Source: Candidatus Accumulibacter conexus (GTDB taxonomy: Bacteria; Pseudomonadota; Gammaproteobacteria; Burkholderiales; Rhodocyclaceae). Taken from it: DNA of 64,000 nucleotides. A model generated the notes under the pieces. That model ran no database searches. It was not told where the DNA came from and was given only the letters and a program-made list of their open reading frames with translations. Below, piece by piece: positions 42,655 to 53,636 of this stretch. The position numbers and the translations under genes were made by a program. Location: assembly GCA_017592775.1 (NCBI GenBank), contig JAGFNJ010000016.1:1-64000 (forward strand). Direction: 5' to 3'. Within the stretch, counting starts at the first letter, position 1; the number at the start of each line of letters is the position of its first letter.

Positions 42655-43557
42655 TCAGGGTGCGGCGGTCGGCGACGGCGCTGCCGGCTGCACGCCGTCG
42701 TCGGGGTGATTGTTGAAGCGCAGTCCGAAAGCGAAGACGTCCTTCGAGCAGACATCGATGCAGCGCCCGCAATTGGTGCAGTTGGCGGCGAGGATCACCG
42801 GCCCGATCCCCTTGCCGGCGCCCTTCAGCGCCGGGCGGATGACCTGTGGCTCCGGGCAGACCTCGAAACAGTCCATGCAGTCATTGCACGCGGCGCGCTT
42901 GGCTGCCGTCACGCGCAGTGGGCTCCACTTGCCGGGCAGGCTGTAGAAGGCGCCGACCGGACAGAGGTGGCCACACCAGCCACGGCTCATGACGAAGAGG
43001 TCGAAGACGAAGACCGCCAGGGCCAGCATCCAGGCGGCACCGAGACCGAAAATCAGGCCGCGCTGCAGCATCGACACCGGATTGACCAGCTCCCAGGCGA
43101 TGCTGCCGCTGAGCGCGGCGAGCAGCAGCGTCATCGCCAGGATCCAGTAGCGGGTGCTGCGCGCGACGTGCGCACTGCCGCGGATGCCGAGGCGGTCGCG
43201 CAGCCAGCCGGCGAGGTCGGTGACGGCGTTCAGCGGGCAGACCCAGGAGCAGTAGACGCGGCCGCCGACGAGAAGATAGAAGATGAGGACGATCGCCGCT
43301 CCGATCAGCCCGAGTCTTTCCGGCCGGTGGCCGGCGAGCAGGGACTGCAGCAGCACGTAGGGGTCGGTCAACGGCAGCGTGTCGAGCGTCAGGCTGTAGG
43401 CGAGATTGCCCTTGACGATCCAGATTCCCGCCAGCGGACCGAGGAGGAAGAGCGCGAGAATCGCCAGCTGGCAGAAACGCCGCGCCAGCAGCCATCGGTG
43501 TGCCGCCAGCCAGCCCTTTTCGGCAACCGCTTCGGCACCGGCGCGGCGGCTGTTCAT
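42655..43557 (-). CDS. napH: Quinol dehydrogenase membrane component NapH
   Basis: A 300-residue membrane protein. It has four hydrophobic segments, the family motif 'GGRVYCSWVCPLNAVTDLAGWLR' and its repeat 'MSRGWCGHLCPVGAFYSL', and two C-terminal [4Fe-4S] motifs (CNDCMDCFEVCPEP and CTNCGRCIDVCS). With NapG it oxidises quinol and feeds NapB. The start overlaps the napG stop by ATGA. A long open frame upstream lies inside napG and is not coding. Confidence 0.93.
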   Translation of the reverse strand: MNSRRAGAEAVAEKGWLAAHRWLLARRFCQLAILALFLLGPLAGIWIVKGNLAYSLTLDTLPLTDPYVLLQSLLAGHRPERLGLIGAAIVLIFYLLVGGRVYCSWVCPLNAVTDLAGWLRDRLGIRGSAHVARSTRYWILAMTLLLAALSGSIAWELVNPVSMLQRGLIFGLGAAWMLALAVFVFDLFVMSRGWCGHLCPVGAFYSLPGKWSPLRVTAAKRAACNDCMDCFEVCPEPQVIRPALKGAGKGIGPVILAANCTNCGRCIDVCSKDVFAFGLRFNNHPDDGVQPAAPSPTAAP

Positions 43558-44543
43558 CGTCCGGCCTCCAGCGGTAGTGACTTGGCGCCGGCACCCCTGA
43601 CCGCCGTCGTCGCGCCACCGCCGCCCGTCGGCGCCGCGCCACCGAGGCCGGGCGGCAGGCTGGGAACGACCTGCGCATCGCCACTGCCCGGAATTCCCGG
43701 CGGCAGCCGCTCGCTGCCGGGGTCGAAGTGTCCCTCGAGCTTCATTCCTTCGGGCATGCGGTCGGGCAGGTCGACGATGCCGCGTTCCTCGACCAGCGAG
43801 TGGCCGCCGGCCTTCTTCTTCTCCTCCCAGCCGAGGCGGTAGTGCTCGCCGAGCGATCCCCTGACCAACGGCGCCGGCAGCACCTTGATCGACGCCTCTT
43901 CGGTGACGCAGGCGTTCTCGCACTTGCCGCAGCCGGTGCAGTGTTCCGAATGCACCGTCGGAATGAACATCGTGTGTCGTCCGGTGCGTGTGTTCGGTCG
44001 CAGTTCGAGGGTGATTGCCTTGTCGATCACCGGGCAGACGCGGTAGCAGACATCGCAGCGCAGGCCGAGGAAGTTGAGGCAGGTCTCCTGGTCGGAGAGG
44101 ATCGCGAGCCCCATTCGCGACTGGTTGATGTCGGTCAGGGAATGGTCGAGGGCGCCGGTCGGACAGGCCTTGACGCAGGGAATGTCCTCGCACATCTCGC
44201 ACGGCCCGCTACGCGCGGTGAAATGGGGCGTGCCGCTGGCGACCGGCGATTCCGGCCTCGCCAGTTGGAGAATGTGATAGGGACAGTCGCGGACGCACAT
44301 ACCGCAGCGGATGCAGGCGCCGAGAAAGTCTTCTTCGGCGCCGGCGCCCGGCGGACGGATCGCCAGCGGCGGTCGCGCCAGCGCGTTGCGCTGGTAGCCG
44401 GCGAGGCCAAGACCGAGGATGCCGACGCCGCAGAGCAGCCGCGCCGAGTCGAAGACGAATTGGCGTCGCGCCGGCGACCGCGCGCTGGCGCTGCCGGATG
44501 CGCTCGCCGTGCGTTGACGGGGCTGCTCGGAGGCCTTGGACAT
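43554..44543 (-). CDS. napG: Iron-sulfur quinol dehydrogenase subunit NapG
   Basis: A 329-residue periplasmic ferredoxin-type protein. The N-terminus carries a twin-arginine export signal (RRQFVFDSARLLCGVGILGLG). Four [4Fe-4S] motifs are present, among them CIRCGMCVRDCP, CEMCEDIPCVKACP, CDVCYRVCP and CTGCGKCENAC. It takes electrons from NapH. The C-terminal 60 residues are a Gly/Pro/Ala-rich tail longer than usual. It is coupled to napH. Confidence 0.92.
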   Translation of the reverse strand: MSKASEQPRQRTASASGSASARSPARRQFVFDSARLLCGVGILGLGLAGYQRNALARPPLAIRPPGAGAEEDFLGACIRCGMCVRDCPYHILQLARPESPVASGTPHFTARSGPCEMCEDIPCVKACPTGALDHSLTDINQSRMGLAILSDQETCLNFLGLRCDVCYRVCPVIDKAITLELRPNTRTGRHTMFIPTVHSEHCTGCGKCENACVTEEASIKVLPAPLVRGSLGEHYRLGWEEKKKAGGHSLVEERGIVDLPDRMPEGMKLEGHFDPGSERLPPGIPGSGDAQVVPSLPPGLGGAAPTGGGGATTAVRGAGAKSLPLEAGR

Positions 44544-44677
44544 GGGGGTATGGGATGCCTAACCGTGACGGTTGCGCCGGCGCTTCACGAAAACCCGGCA
44601 GCCGCTGGGCGGGCAATGTTCCGCCCGCCCCGGCACTCCCTGATTGTTCCGCTGTCGCCGTTGTTGCCCGCAGTCGC

Positions 44678-47206
44678 TCAGGCCTTGACCACCTTGCACG
44701 CGCACTTCTTGAAGTCGGTTTCCTTCGAGATCGGGCAGGTGGCATCGAGCGTCAGCTTGTTCACCAGCCGGTGCTCGTCGAAGAAGGGAACGAACACCAG
44801 CCCGACCGGCGGCTTGTTGCGCCCGCGCGTTTCCACCCGCACCTGGATCTCGCCGCGGCGCGTGCTCAGCTTGACGATGTCACCGCGCTGCAGACTGCGC
44901 TTCTTGGCGTCGTCCGGATGCATGTACAGCCAGGCATCGGGCATCGCCTTGTACAGCTCGGGAATGCGGCGGGTCATCGACCCGGTGTGCCAGTGCTCGA
45001 GCACGCGGCCGGTGCACAGCCAGAGGTCGTAGTCCCTGTCGGGCATTTCGGCCGCCGGCTGGTAGGGCAGGGCGAAGATCACCGCCTTGCCGTCGGCGTG
45101 GCCGTAGAACTTGACGCCCTCTCCCTTCTTGACGTAGGGATCGTAACCCTCGCGGAAGCGCCACAGCGTCTCCTTGTTGTCTACCACCGGCCAGCGCAGG
45201 CCGCGCGCCTTGTGGTAGACGTCGAAGGCGGCGAGGTCGTGCGCGTGACCGCGACCAAAGGCGGCGTACTCCTCGAACAGCCCCTTCTGCACGTAGAAGC
45301 CGAGCGCCTTCGATTCGTCGTTGTCGAAGCCCTTGTAGGTCTGGTTGAGCGGGAACCGGTCGGCCTGGCCATTGGCGAAAAGCACCTGGTACAGCGTCTT
45401 GCCCTTGTATTCCGGATTCTTCTCGAGCAGGGCAGCCGGCCACACCTCGTCGGTCGTGAAGCGCTTCGAGAACTCGATGTACTGCCAGAGGTCCGAGCGA
45501 GCCTGGCCGGGCGCCTTGACCTGCTGCCGCCAGAACTGCGTGCGGCGCTCGGCGTTGCCAAAGGCGCCTTCCTTCTCCATCCACATCGCCGACGGCAGGA
45601 TCAGGTCGGCCGACATCGCCGAGACCGTCGGGTAGGCGTCGGAGACGACGATGAAGTTGTCCGGGTTGCGCCAGCCGGGGAAGATCTCGTCATTGACGTT
45701 CGGACCGGCCTGCATGTTGTTGGTCGTCGTCGTCCAGTAGAAGTTGATCTTGCCATCCTTGAGCAGGCGGCTCTGGGCGACGGCGTGGGCGCCGATCCAG
45801 TCGGGGATCGTTCCCGCCGGCAGCTTCCACAGCTTCTCCGACATCTCGCGATGCTTCGGATTGGTCACCACCATGTCGGCCGGCAGGCGGTGCGAGAAGG
45901 TGCCGACCTCACGTGCGGTGCCGCAGGCGGAGGGTTGGCCGGTGAGCGAGAAGGGGCTGTTGCCGGGTTCCGAGATCTTGCCGACCAGCAGGTGCACGTT
46001 GTACACCATGTTGTTGACCCAGGTGCCGCGCGTGTGCTGGTTGAAGCCCATCGTCCAGAACGAGGTGACCTTGATCTTCGGGTCGGCGTAGGCCTTCGCC
46101 AGTGCCTCGAGCTTGTCTTTCGGCACGCCCGAGATCTCGTGCGCCCGGTCGAGCGTGTACTCGGCGACGAAGGCCTTGAACTCGTCGAAACTCATCGGGC
46201 TGGCGTTGTTCGGGTTGCCTTTCGGCTTGCTGTCATCGCCCGGATAGCCGTTGTTCATCGCCACCTTCTCGAGCGGGTGGTTCGCCCGCAGGCCATAGCC
46301 GATGTCGGTGACGCCCTTCTTGAAGTTGACGTTGCGGGCGACGAACTCCTGGTTCACCGCGTTGTTCTGGATGATGTAGTTGCAGATGTAGTTGAGGATC
46401 GCGAGGTCGCTCTGCGGCTTGAAGATCAGTTCGTTGTCGGCGAGTTCGGTCGAGCGGTGGCCGAAGGTCGACAGGACGTGAATCTTGACGTCCTTGCCGG
46501 TCAGGCGGCGATCGGTGACGCGTGACCAGAGGATCGGGTGCATCTCCGCCATATTCGCACCCCAGAGCACGAACGCGTCGGCGTGTTCGATGTCGTCGTA
46601 GCAGCCCATCGGTTCGTCGATGCCGAAGGTGCGCATGAAGCCGGCGACCGCCGACGCCATGCAGTGGCGCGCGTTGGGGTCGATGTTGTTGCTCAGGAGG
46701 CCGGCCTTCATCAGCTTGGCGGCCGCGTAGCCCTCCCAGATGGTCCATTGGCCGGAGCCGAACATGGCGATGTTGCGCGGGCCGCCCTTCTTCAGTGCCG
46801 CCTTGCACTTCTCGGTCATGATGTCGAAGGCCTGATCCCACGAGATCGGCGCGAACTCGCCGTTCTTGTCGAACCTGCCGTCCTTCATGCGCAGCAGCGG
46901 CGTCGTCAGGCGATCCTTGCCATACTGGACCTTCGACAGGAAGTAACCCTTGATGCAGTTCAGTCCCTTGTTGACCGGCGCATCCGGGTCGCCCTGCGTG
47001 GCGACGATCCGTCCTTCCTTCGTGCCGACGAGAACGCCGCAGCCGGTGCCGCAGTAGCGGCAGGCGCCCTTGTCCCAGCGCACGCCGTCATCCTTCTTCG
47101 CCGCTGCCGCCTGCGCCAGACCGGGAACGCTGATGCCGGCGACGCTGGCAGCGGCGGCAACCGCCTGGCTCTTGATAAAGTCACGACGTGTCAAGGTCAC
47201 TTTCAT
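44678..47206 (-). CDS. napA: Periplasmic nitrate reductase catalytic subunit NapA
   Basis: An 842-residue molybdoenzyme that reduces nitrate to nitrite. It has a twin-arginine leader ([19 protein letters not shown]), the [4Fe-4S] motif [12 protein letters not shown] followed by a Cys in 'GLNCIKGYF', and the molybdenum-ligand Cys in '[18 protein letters not shown]'. The C-terminal MGD-binding domain includes '[17 protein letters not shown]'. Length and motifs match NapA. It follows napD closely (one-base gap) and precedes napG by 134 bases. Confidence 0.97.
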   Translation of the reverse strand: MKVTLTRRDFIKSQAVAAAASVAGISVPGLAQAAAAKKDDGVRWDKGACRYCGTGCGVLVGTKEGRIVATQGDPDAPVNKGLNCIKGYFLSKVQYGKDRLTTPLLRMKDGRFDKNGEFAPISWDQAFDIMTEKCKAALKKGGPRNIAMFGSGQWTIWEGYAAAKLMKAGLLSNNIDPNARHCMASAVAGFMRTFGIDEPMGCYDDIEHADAFVLWGANMAEMHPILWSRVTDRRLTGKDVKIHVLSTFGHRSTELADNELIFKPQSDLAILNYICNYIIQNNAVNQEFVARNVNFKKGVTDIGYGLRANHPLEKVAMNNGYPGDDSKPKGNPNNASPMSFDEFKAFVAEYTLDRAHEISGVPKDKLEALAKAYADPKIKVTSFWTMGFNQHTRGTWVNNMVYNVHLLVGKISEPGNSPFSLTGQPSACGTAREVGTFSHRLPADMVVTNPKHREMSEKLWKLPAGTIPDWIGAHAVAQSRLLKDGKINFYWTTTTNNMQAGPNVNDEIFPGWRNPDNFIVVSDAYPTVSAMSADLILPSAMWMEKEGAFGNAERRTQFWRQQVKAPGQARSDLWQYIEFSKRFTTDEVWPAALLEKNPEYKGKTLYQVLFANGQADRFPLNQTYKGFDNDESKALGFYVQKGLFEEYAAFGRGHAHDLAAFDVYHKARGLRWPVVDNKETLWRFREGYDPYVKKGEGVKFYGHADGKAVIFALPYQPAAEMPDRDYDLWLCTGRVLEHWHTGSMTRRIPELYKAMPDAWLYMHPDDAKKRSLQRGDIVKLSTRRGEIQVRVETRGRNKPPVGLVFVPFFDEHRLVNKLTLDATCPISKETDFKKCACKVVKA

Positions 47207-47207
47207 T

Positions 47208-47456
47208 TCATGCTTCCTTATCAGGATCGGGTTCGAACTGGTGATAGACCATCGACGCCGAGAGCACTCCCGGCTGCTGGTTGATCAGGGTGAAGAGTTC
47301 GCTGCTGCGCTGCAGCGAATCGGTCTCGATGGTGACGATGAGGCGACCTTCTTCGGTCGCGGCGTGCACCTCGACGCCGGCGAGCGCCGACAGCGCTGCC
47401 TGCACCTCGGGCAGTGCCCGCGGGACGGCGTGGACCAGCACGCTGGAGATGTTCAT
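47208..47456 (-). CDS. napD: NapA chaperone NapD
   Basis: An 82-residue cytoplasmic chaperone that binds the twin-arginine leader of NapA until its cofactors are inserted. The family start '[22 protein letters not shown]' and the end '[13 protein letters not shown]' are both present. The first gene of the napDAGHB operon. The ATG at 47456 is chosen because the conserved N-terminus begins there. napC and napE are absent from the operon. Confidence 0.92.
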   Translation of the reverse strand: MNISSVLVHAVPRALPEVQAALSALAGVEVHAATEEGRLIVTIETDSLQRSSELFTLINQQPGVLSASMVYHQFEPDPDKEA

Positions 47457-47571
47457 GAAGGCAAGTCGCTCCGCATCGCAAGCGCTCCGGTCAGCGCGCG
47501 GCACCATGCCGCAGGCGGCTTTCCGATCTTGCGTCTGGCGCACACTCTATGCCTGCCGCGATGGCTTTTTC

Positions 47572-47585
47572 TTGATCCGGATCAA
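47572..47585 (-). promoter_or_regulatory. FNR/Anr box ahead of napD
   Basis: TTGATCCGGATCAA is a perfect match to the TTGAT-N4-ATCAA consensus. Its centre is 122 bases from the napD ATG. On the minus strand TAGAGT at 47544-47549 is a fair -10 box, which puts the site near -41.5, the class II activator position. This predicts anaerobic activation of the nap operon. Confidence 0.8.
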
Positions 47586-47667
47586 GATCGAAAAAAGTTT
47601 CCGCAGTGCAGCAAAAATGCCGCCGACCGCCGCTTGCCGCCTCCTGGCGAAGCCCTTTCCGGGGGGC

Positions 47668-48189
47668 TCAGATGGCCTGCAGCTCGCGCTGGTAGCGCTG
47701 CCAGTTGTCCACGTAATGCGCTGCGCTGAGGCGGATGCGGGCGACCTGTTCGGCGTCGAGCTGGCGCACCACCTTGCCCGGCGAGCCGACGATCAGCGAA
47801 TGGTCGGGAAAGACCTTGCCTTCGGGAATCAGCGTGTTGGCGCCGACGATGCAGCCCTCGCCGATCACTGCCCGGTTGAGCAGCACCGAGCCGATGCCGA
47901 TCAGCGAGCCATCGCCGATCGTGCAGCCATGCAGCATCACCAGGTGGCCGACGGTCACCTCGCGGCCGATCGTCAGCGGCACACCCTCGTCGGTGTGCAG
48001 CACGCAATGGTCCTGGATGTTGCTGTCCTCGCCGATGCTGATCGGATCGTTGTCGCCGCGCAGCGTCGCGTTCCACCAGATCGACGCGTTCTTCGCCAGA
48101 CGCACGTCGCCGATGACGATCGCGTTGGGGGCGACCCAGCTTTGCGGGTCGAGCTGCGGGCGGCGGCTGCCGAGAAGGTAGATGGGCAT
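47668..48189 (-). CDS. Gamma-carbonic anhydrase family protein
   Basis: A 173-residue left-handed beta-helix protein of the YrdA/PaaY/CaiE group. Hexapeptide repeats run through the middle ('APNAIVIGDVRLAKNASIW', 'IGEDSNIQDHCVLHT' and 'TVGHLVMLHGCTIGDGSLIGIGS'). The metal-binding histidines of gamma-carbonic anhydrases are present in 'QDHCVLH' and 'VGHLVMLHG'. Activity as a true carbonic anhydrase is not certain; some members are thioesterases. It stands between the nap promoter and the exporter operon, in the same direction. Confidence 0.88.
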   Translation of the reverse strand: MPIYLLGSRRPQLDPQSWVAPNAIVIGDVRLAKNASIWWNATLRGDNDPISIGEDSNIQDHCVLHTDEGVPLTIGREVTVGHLVMLHGCTIGDGSLIGIGSVLLNRAVIGEGCIVGANTLIPEGKVFPDHSLIVGSPGKVVRQLDAEQVARIRLSAAHYVDNWQRYQRELQAI

Positions 48190-48249
48190 GGGAGTGGACT
48201 CGCTGTGGTTGGGACGGCCAGATTGTAGCCTGCGTTGCCCTCGCCGCGG

Positions 48250-49463
<1,214 letters not shown>

Positions 49464-49470
<7 letters not shown>

Positions 49471-50168
49471 GGCGTTTCCGACCGCGTCGGCTCGTCGCTG
49501 ACCAGCAGCCCATCGCGAAAGCGCACCTGACGCGCGGCACAGGCGGCGATGTCCGCTTCATGCGTGACGAGGACGATGCTGATCCCCTGCCGGTTGAGGT
49601 CGGCGAAGAGGCCCATGATCTCGGCGCTGGTGTGGCTGTCGAGGTTGCCCGTCGGTTCGTCGGCGAGGATCAGCTGCGGCGAATTGACCAGCGCGCGGGC
49701 GATCGCCACCCGCTGCTGCTGGCCGCCCGAGATCTGGTTCGGCCGCGCGCCGGCGTAGTCGGCGAGGCCGACCCGCGCCAGCTCGCTGCGCGCCCGCTGC
49801 CGCCGTTCGTCGCGGCGACAGCCGGAATAGACCAGCGGCAGGGCGACATTGTCCTCGAGGCTCATGCGCGGCAACAGGTTGAAACCCTGGAAGACGAAAC
49901 CGATGCAGCGGTTGCGCAGGGCCGCGAGTTCATCCCGGGCGAGGTGGGCGACGTTGCGCCCGACGAGAAAGTAGTCGCCGCTGCTCGGCGTGTCGAGGCA
50001 ACCGAGCAGGTTCATGAAGGTCGACTTGCCCGACCCGGAGGGTCCCATGATGGCGACGAACTCGCCGCCGGTGATGCACAGGTCGACCCCCTTCAACGCC
50101 GGGAATGAACCGGCAGCGGTCAAGTATGACTTGCCCAGCCCGACCGTCCGGATGACCGCCTCGGGCAT
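49464..50168 (-). CDS. MacB-type ABC transporter ATPase
   Basis: A 234-residue LolD/MacB-family ATPase. Walker A GPSGSGKST is near residue 43, signature ISGGQQQRVAIARAL near 145, and Walker B LILADEPTGNLDS near 163. It drives the mechanotransmission cycle of the permease encoded next. Its ATG overlaps the adaptor gene stop by ATGA. The frame extends far upstream through the adaptor gene, which is not coding. Confidence 0.92.
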
Positions 50169-51367
50169 CAGAACAGGCGCATCCCGACGCTGCTCGGCTT
50201 GCCGCCCGGCGCCGCGACATTCTCGCCGACGACCACCGTGTCGCCGACCTTCAGCTCGCCGCCGACGACCTCGGTGTTGCGGTTGTCGGTGATGCCGAGC
50301 TGCACGCTGACCGGCTTCAGCTCGCCCTGCTCGACGCGATAGACAGTGCCGCTGCCGGTGGCGTCGCGCCTGCGCCCGGCGCCCTCGCCGGGCGGCCGCC
50401 CGCCGCCGGCGGCTGCTGCCGGCGGCGGGCGGCCGCCGTTGCCATCGGCCGGCTTGAAGCGCAGCGCGGCGTTCGGCACCAGCAGCGCGTCGTGCCGGCT
50501 GGCGACGCCGATGCTGACGTAGGCGGTCATCCCCGGCAGCAGGATATGTTCCGGATTCGACAGCGAGACGCGCACGTTGTAGGTAACGACGTTCTGCTGC
50601 GTCGTCGGGTTGAGCCGGATCTGCTGCACCTCGCCCTGGAAACTGCGATTGGGAAAGGCGTCGACGGTGAAGCGCACCTTCTGGCCCTCGCGAATCTTGC
50701 CGATGTCGGCCTCGGCGAAACTCGAGTCGATGCGCATCTCCGACAGATCCTGCGCGATCTTGATCAGCGTCGGCGTCTGCAGGCTGGCGGCGACCGTCTG
50801 CCCGAGGTCGACGACGCGATCGACGACGACGCCCGAAACCGGCGAGCGGATCGTCGTGTAGTGCAGGTTGACCTCGTCCTTTTCGGCCGCTGCCCTCGCC
50901 TGCGCCAGTTGCGCCTCGCTCGAGCGGCGCGCCTGGACGGCCTGCTCGAGTTCCTGCCGCGAGACATACTCCTGCTTGAAGAGCGCCTGCATGCGGGCCT
51001 CGTTGGCCCGCGCCAGGTCCACCGCGGCGGCGACATTGACCACGTTCGCCGCCGACTGGCGGGCCTGCGCGGCGAGCAGGCGGTCGTCGAGTTCGAGCAG
51101 TGCCTGCCCCTTCTCGACCTTGTCGTTGAAGTCTACGTAGAGCCTGGTGACGGTACCGGAGACCTGGGTTCCGACGTTGACCAGGACGATCGGATTCAGC
51201 GTGCCATTCGCCGATACCGTCTGCGTGACGTCGCCACGCTCGATCGTCTGCAGCTTGTAGCGCTGCTCGAGCGATTCGCCGCTGCTCTGGCGATACCACC
51301 AGAAGGCACCGGCGGCGAGCGCGCCGGCGACGACGATCAGCAGGGACTTGCGGGCGGAGATCTTCAT
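50168..51367 (-). CDS. Periplasmic adaptor (MacA/HlyD family)
   Basis: A 399-residue membrane fusion protein. An N-terminal anchor helix (about residues 8-24) is followed by a biotinyl/lipoyl half ('NGTLNPIVLVNVGTQVSGTVTRLYVDFNDKV'), a helical hairpin (about 90-160), the second lipoyl half ('TTIRSPVSGVVVDR') and a beta-barrel. A Gly/Pro/Arg-rich insert lies near residue 315; its DNA contains a 20-bp inverted repeat. It links the permease to TolC. Coupled by ATGA overlaps on both sides. Confidence 0.9.
   Translation of the reverse strand: MKISARKSLLIVVAGALAAGAFWWYRQSSGESLEQRYKLQTIERGDVTQTVSANGTLNPIVLVNVGTQVSGTVTRLYVDFNDKVEKGQALLELDDRLLAAQARQSAANVVNVAAAVDLARANEARMQALFKQEYVSRQELEQAVQARRSSEAQLAQARAAAEKDEVNLHYTTIRSPVSGVVVDRVVDLGQTVAASLQTPTLIKIAQDLSEMRIDSSFAEADIGKIREGQKVRFTVDAFPNRSFQGEVQQIRLNPTTQQNVVTYNVRVSLSNPEHILLPGMTAYVSIGVASRHDALLVPNAALRFKPADGNGGRPPPAAAAGGGRPPGEGAGRRRDATGSGTVYRVEQGELKPVSVQLGITDNRNTEVVGGELKVGDTVVVGENVAAPGGKPSSVGMRLF
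50391..50437. repeat. 20-bp perfect inverted repeat inside the adaptor gene
   Basis: The 20 bases at 50391-50410 are the exact reverse complement of 50418-50437, with a seven-base loop. The repeat is made of GGC/GCC units. It encodes the low-complexity GGRPPPAAAAGGGRPPG insert. Confidence 0.8.
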
Positions 51368-52812
51368 CGGGGGTCCTGCAGGCTGCGGGTCGATGACAGC
51401 ACTTGGCCGTCGAGGGCGCCGAGCGCGCGTGCCAGCGTGGCGCGCGAGACATGCCAGTCGAGCGCCGCCTGCACGCGCTGCAGGCGGGCGTTGGCGAGCG
51501 CGCTCTGCGCGTTGAGAACGTCGAGTATGTTGCCGACGCCGGCCTTGTAGCGGCCGAGGGCGACGCGCTCCGAGTGTTCGGCGCTGGCCAGCAGGTCGGC
51601 GCTGGTGCGCAGCGTCTGCGTCGCGGTGTTCAGGCTCTGCCAGGCTTCCCACACTTCCAGCGCCACCTGCTGCCGCACGTTGTCGCGCCGCGCGGCGGCG
51701 ACGTCGCTGCGCGCCTGCGCGGCGCGCACGTTGTAGGTGGTGTTGAAGCCGGAGAAGAGCGGCAGGTCGAGCGTCAGGCCGATCGCGCTGGCGTTCGCCG
51801 AGACGCCGCCGATGTTCTCCCACCGCGGACCGGCGCCGAGCGAGAGGGTCGGCAGGCCGCTGGCGCGGGCGTAGTCGATTCCCGCCTCGGCGGCGCGGTA
51901 CTCGGCTTCGGCCGCCTTCAACTCGGGTCGCCGCAGGCGCGCCTCGCCGATCAGCGCCGCGACGTCGTCGCTGAAACGCTCGTCGGGTCGCGCCGATGGC
52001 GGATCGTCGAGACGCAGCGGCTGGTTGGCGTCGAGTCCCATGACGTTGGCCAGGCGCCCGAGGGTGTTTTCACGCACGCCCTCGGCGCGGATGCGGGTCA
52101 GCGTCGCCTGCGACCACGCCGTCTGCGCCTGCAGCCGGTCGGCCGGGGTGCCGGTGCCGACCCGGTAACGAACCTCGGCGGCGTTGAGGCTCTCGCGGCT
52201 GGCTTTTTCCGACTCGACGGCCGCGGCCACCGCCGCCCGCGCCGCCTGCGCATTGAAGTAGGCCTGCATGGCGTTGAGGAAGACCGTCTGCACGCTCGCG
52301 TCGAGCGTCGAGGTGGCGGCGCTCATCAGTTGCCGGGCGACCTCGAGGTTGGCCGAGCGGGCGCGGAAGTCGAACAGCAGCCACGACAGCGTCAGCGAGC
52401 CGTTGCGCTGGCTGGCACTGCGCGAGTCGGCGCGGATGCGGCTGGCGCTGGCGCGGCCGTCGAGGGTCGGCAGGAAGTCGGCCTGCGCCAAGCCGACATC
52501 GGCCGCCTGTACGCGCGCCGCGGACCACACCTCGCGCGTCGTCGGGTTGCGGCACAGCGCCAGGTCGACCACCTCGACGATGCCGTAACGAGCATCGGCC
52601 GCCGGTACCTGGCACGGCAGGATGCCGTCGTCGATGCGCAGCGCCGGCCGCTCCGGCGTGATGTCGCGGGTGGCGAACGGGTCGCCGAGGTCGAAGGCCG
52701 GCACCTCGGCGCTCAGGAGCACGAGCATGCCGGCGACGACGACGAGGCGGCGGTGAGCGACGGCGGTGGAGCGGGCGACGGTCGCCGGTTGCGGAAAGGG
52801 GAGAAGGCTCAT
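51364..52812 (-). CDS. TolC-family outer-membrane efflux channel
   Basis: A 482-residue outer-membrane efflux protein. It has a signal peptide (about residues 20-40) and two repeats of the TolC fold, each with long helices. 'LSLGAGPRWENIGGVSANASAIGLTLDLPLFSGFNTTYNVRAAQ' sits at the second repeat, and 'VGNILDVLNAQSALANARLQ' is the family's late signature. First gene of the exporter operon, coupled to the adaptor by an ATGA overlap. The N-terminal region carries an AdeC/OprM-like extension with conserved Cys residues. Confidence 0.9.
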   Translation of the reverse strand: MSLLPFPQPATVARSTAVAHRRLVVVAGMLVLLSAEVPAFDLGDPFATRDITPERPALRIDDGILPCQVPAADARYGIVEVVDLALCRNPTTREVWSAARVQAADVGLAQADFLPTLDGRASASRIRADSRSASQRNGSLTLSWLLFDFRARSANLEVARQLMSAATSTLDASVQTVFLNAMQAYFNAQAARAAVAAAVESEKASRESLNAAEVRYRVGTGTPADRLQAQTAWSQATLTRIRAEGVRENTLGRLANVMGLDANQPLRLDDPPSARPDERFSDDVAALIGEARLRRPELKAAEAEYRAAEAGIDYARASGLPTLSLGAGPRWENIGGVSANASAIGLTLDLPLFSGFNTTYNVRAAQARSDVAAARRDNVRQQVALEVWEAWQSLNTATQTLRTSADLLASAEHSERVALGRYKAGVGNILDVLNAQSALANARLQRVQAALDWHVSRATLARALGALDGQVLSSTRSLQDPR

Positions 52813-53033
52813 CGGACGCTAGTATAGCCAGTCCGGGGCCGATTCCGCCTCCCCGCCAGCCGCCCTCTGCCATCCCGCGCCGTTGCCAAATGTTTCAGGG
52901 CGCCGCGCCTGTGCCGCGCCGGCGGGCGATTTGACGGCTGGTGCGACTTGCGGGGATACTGCGACCTGCTGTCCGACCTCTGTCCAACGCTGCTCCACGT
53001 CCACCGGCGAGCAGCCTTTCCGGCGCATACCGC

Positions 53034-53552
53034 TTGTCGCTCACTGCACCCACCACCAGCCCATGGTATGTTTGCTTCTGCAAGCCCAGACGCGAGAGTT
53101 TCGCGCTGCGCAAGCTCGAGGAGCAGGGCTACGAAGTCTTCCTGCCGCTGCTGACGCAGTGGGAGAAGGCCAGGGACGGCTGGCAGAAGAAGCAGCAGGT
53201 GATGTTTCCGCGCTACTGCTTCCTGCGCTGCGGCCGCCCCGGGCAGAGCATCGCGCCGATTCGCAGCACGCCCGGGATCAGCGGTCTGGTGACCTTCGGC
53301 AACCTTCCCGCGACCCTCGACGAAGCGACCCTCGAAGCACTCCGTTCGCTCGTCGAGAAACAGGCGCGTGCCGTCGATGCGGGGGCTACGCCGTTTCGCT
53401 CCGGCGACCCGGTCGCCATCGCCGACGGGCCGCTGAAGGGAATGTCCGGCATCGTTTCGGCGGTCGCCGCCGAGCGCGTCACCGTCATGCTCAGCCTGCT
53501 CGGGCGCGAAAAGCCGGTGGCGGTGCCGGCTGCCCACCTGACACTGGCGTGA
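53034..53552 (+). CDS. rfaH: RfaH/NusG-type transcription antiterminator
   Basis: A NusG-paralogue of about 172 residues. The NGN domain begins 'WYVCFCKPRRESFALRKLEEQGYEVFLPL' and continues with 'VMFPRYCFLRC' and 'PGISGLVTFG', which align with RfaH (which has 'PLFPNYLFV' and 'RGVSHFVRFG'). The C-terminal KOW domain is 'FRSGDPVAIADGPLKGMSGIV'. RfaH travels with RNA polymerase after loading at ops sites and lets long polysaccharide operons be read through. The start is uncertain: TTG at 53034 gives an RfaH-sized protein; GTG at 52941 gives 203 residues. It lies directly upstream of gmd, and two ops-like elements occur at 57.97 and 62.67 kb. Confidence 0.88.
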   Translation: MSLTAPTTSPWYVCFCKPRRESFALRKLEEQGYEVFLPLLTQWEKARDGWQKKQQVMFPRYCFLRCGRPGQSIAPIRSTPGISGLVTFGNLPATLDEATLEALRSLVEKQARAVDAGATPFRSGDPVAIADGPLKGMSGIVSAVAAERVTVMLSLLGREKPVAVPAAHLTLA

Positions 53553-53636
53553 TATAGTCCCGCGCCGGATTCGCAGGGTAAGCGCACAATGGGCGCCCTG
53601 ACAGACTCCAACTTGACCTTGAGGAGAAGAACCGGC

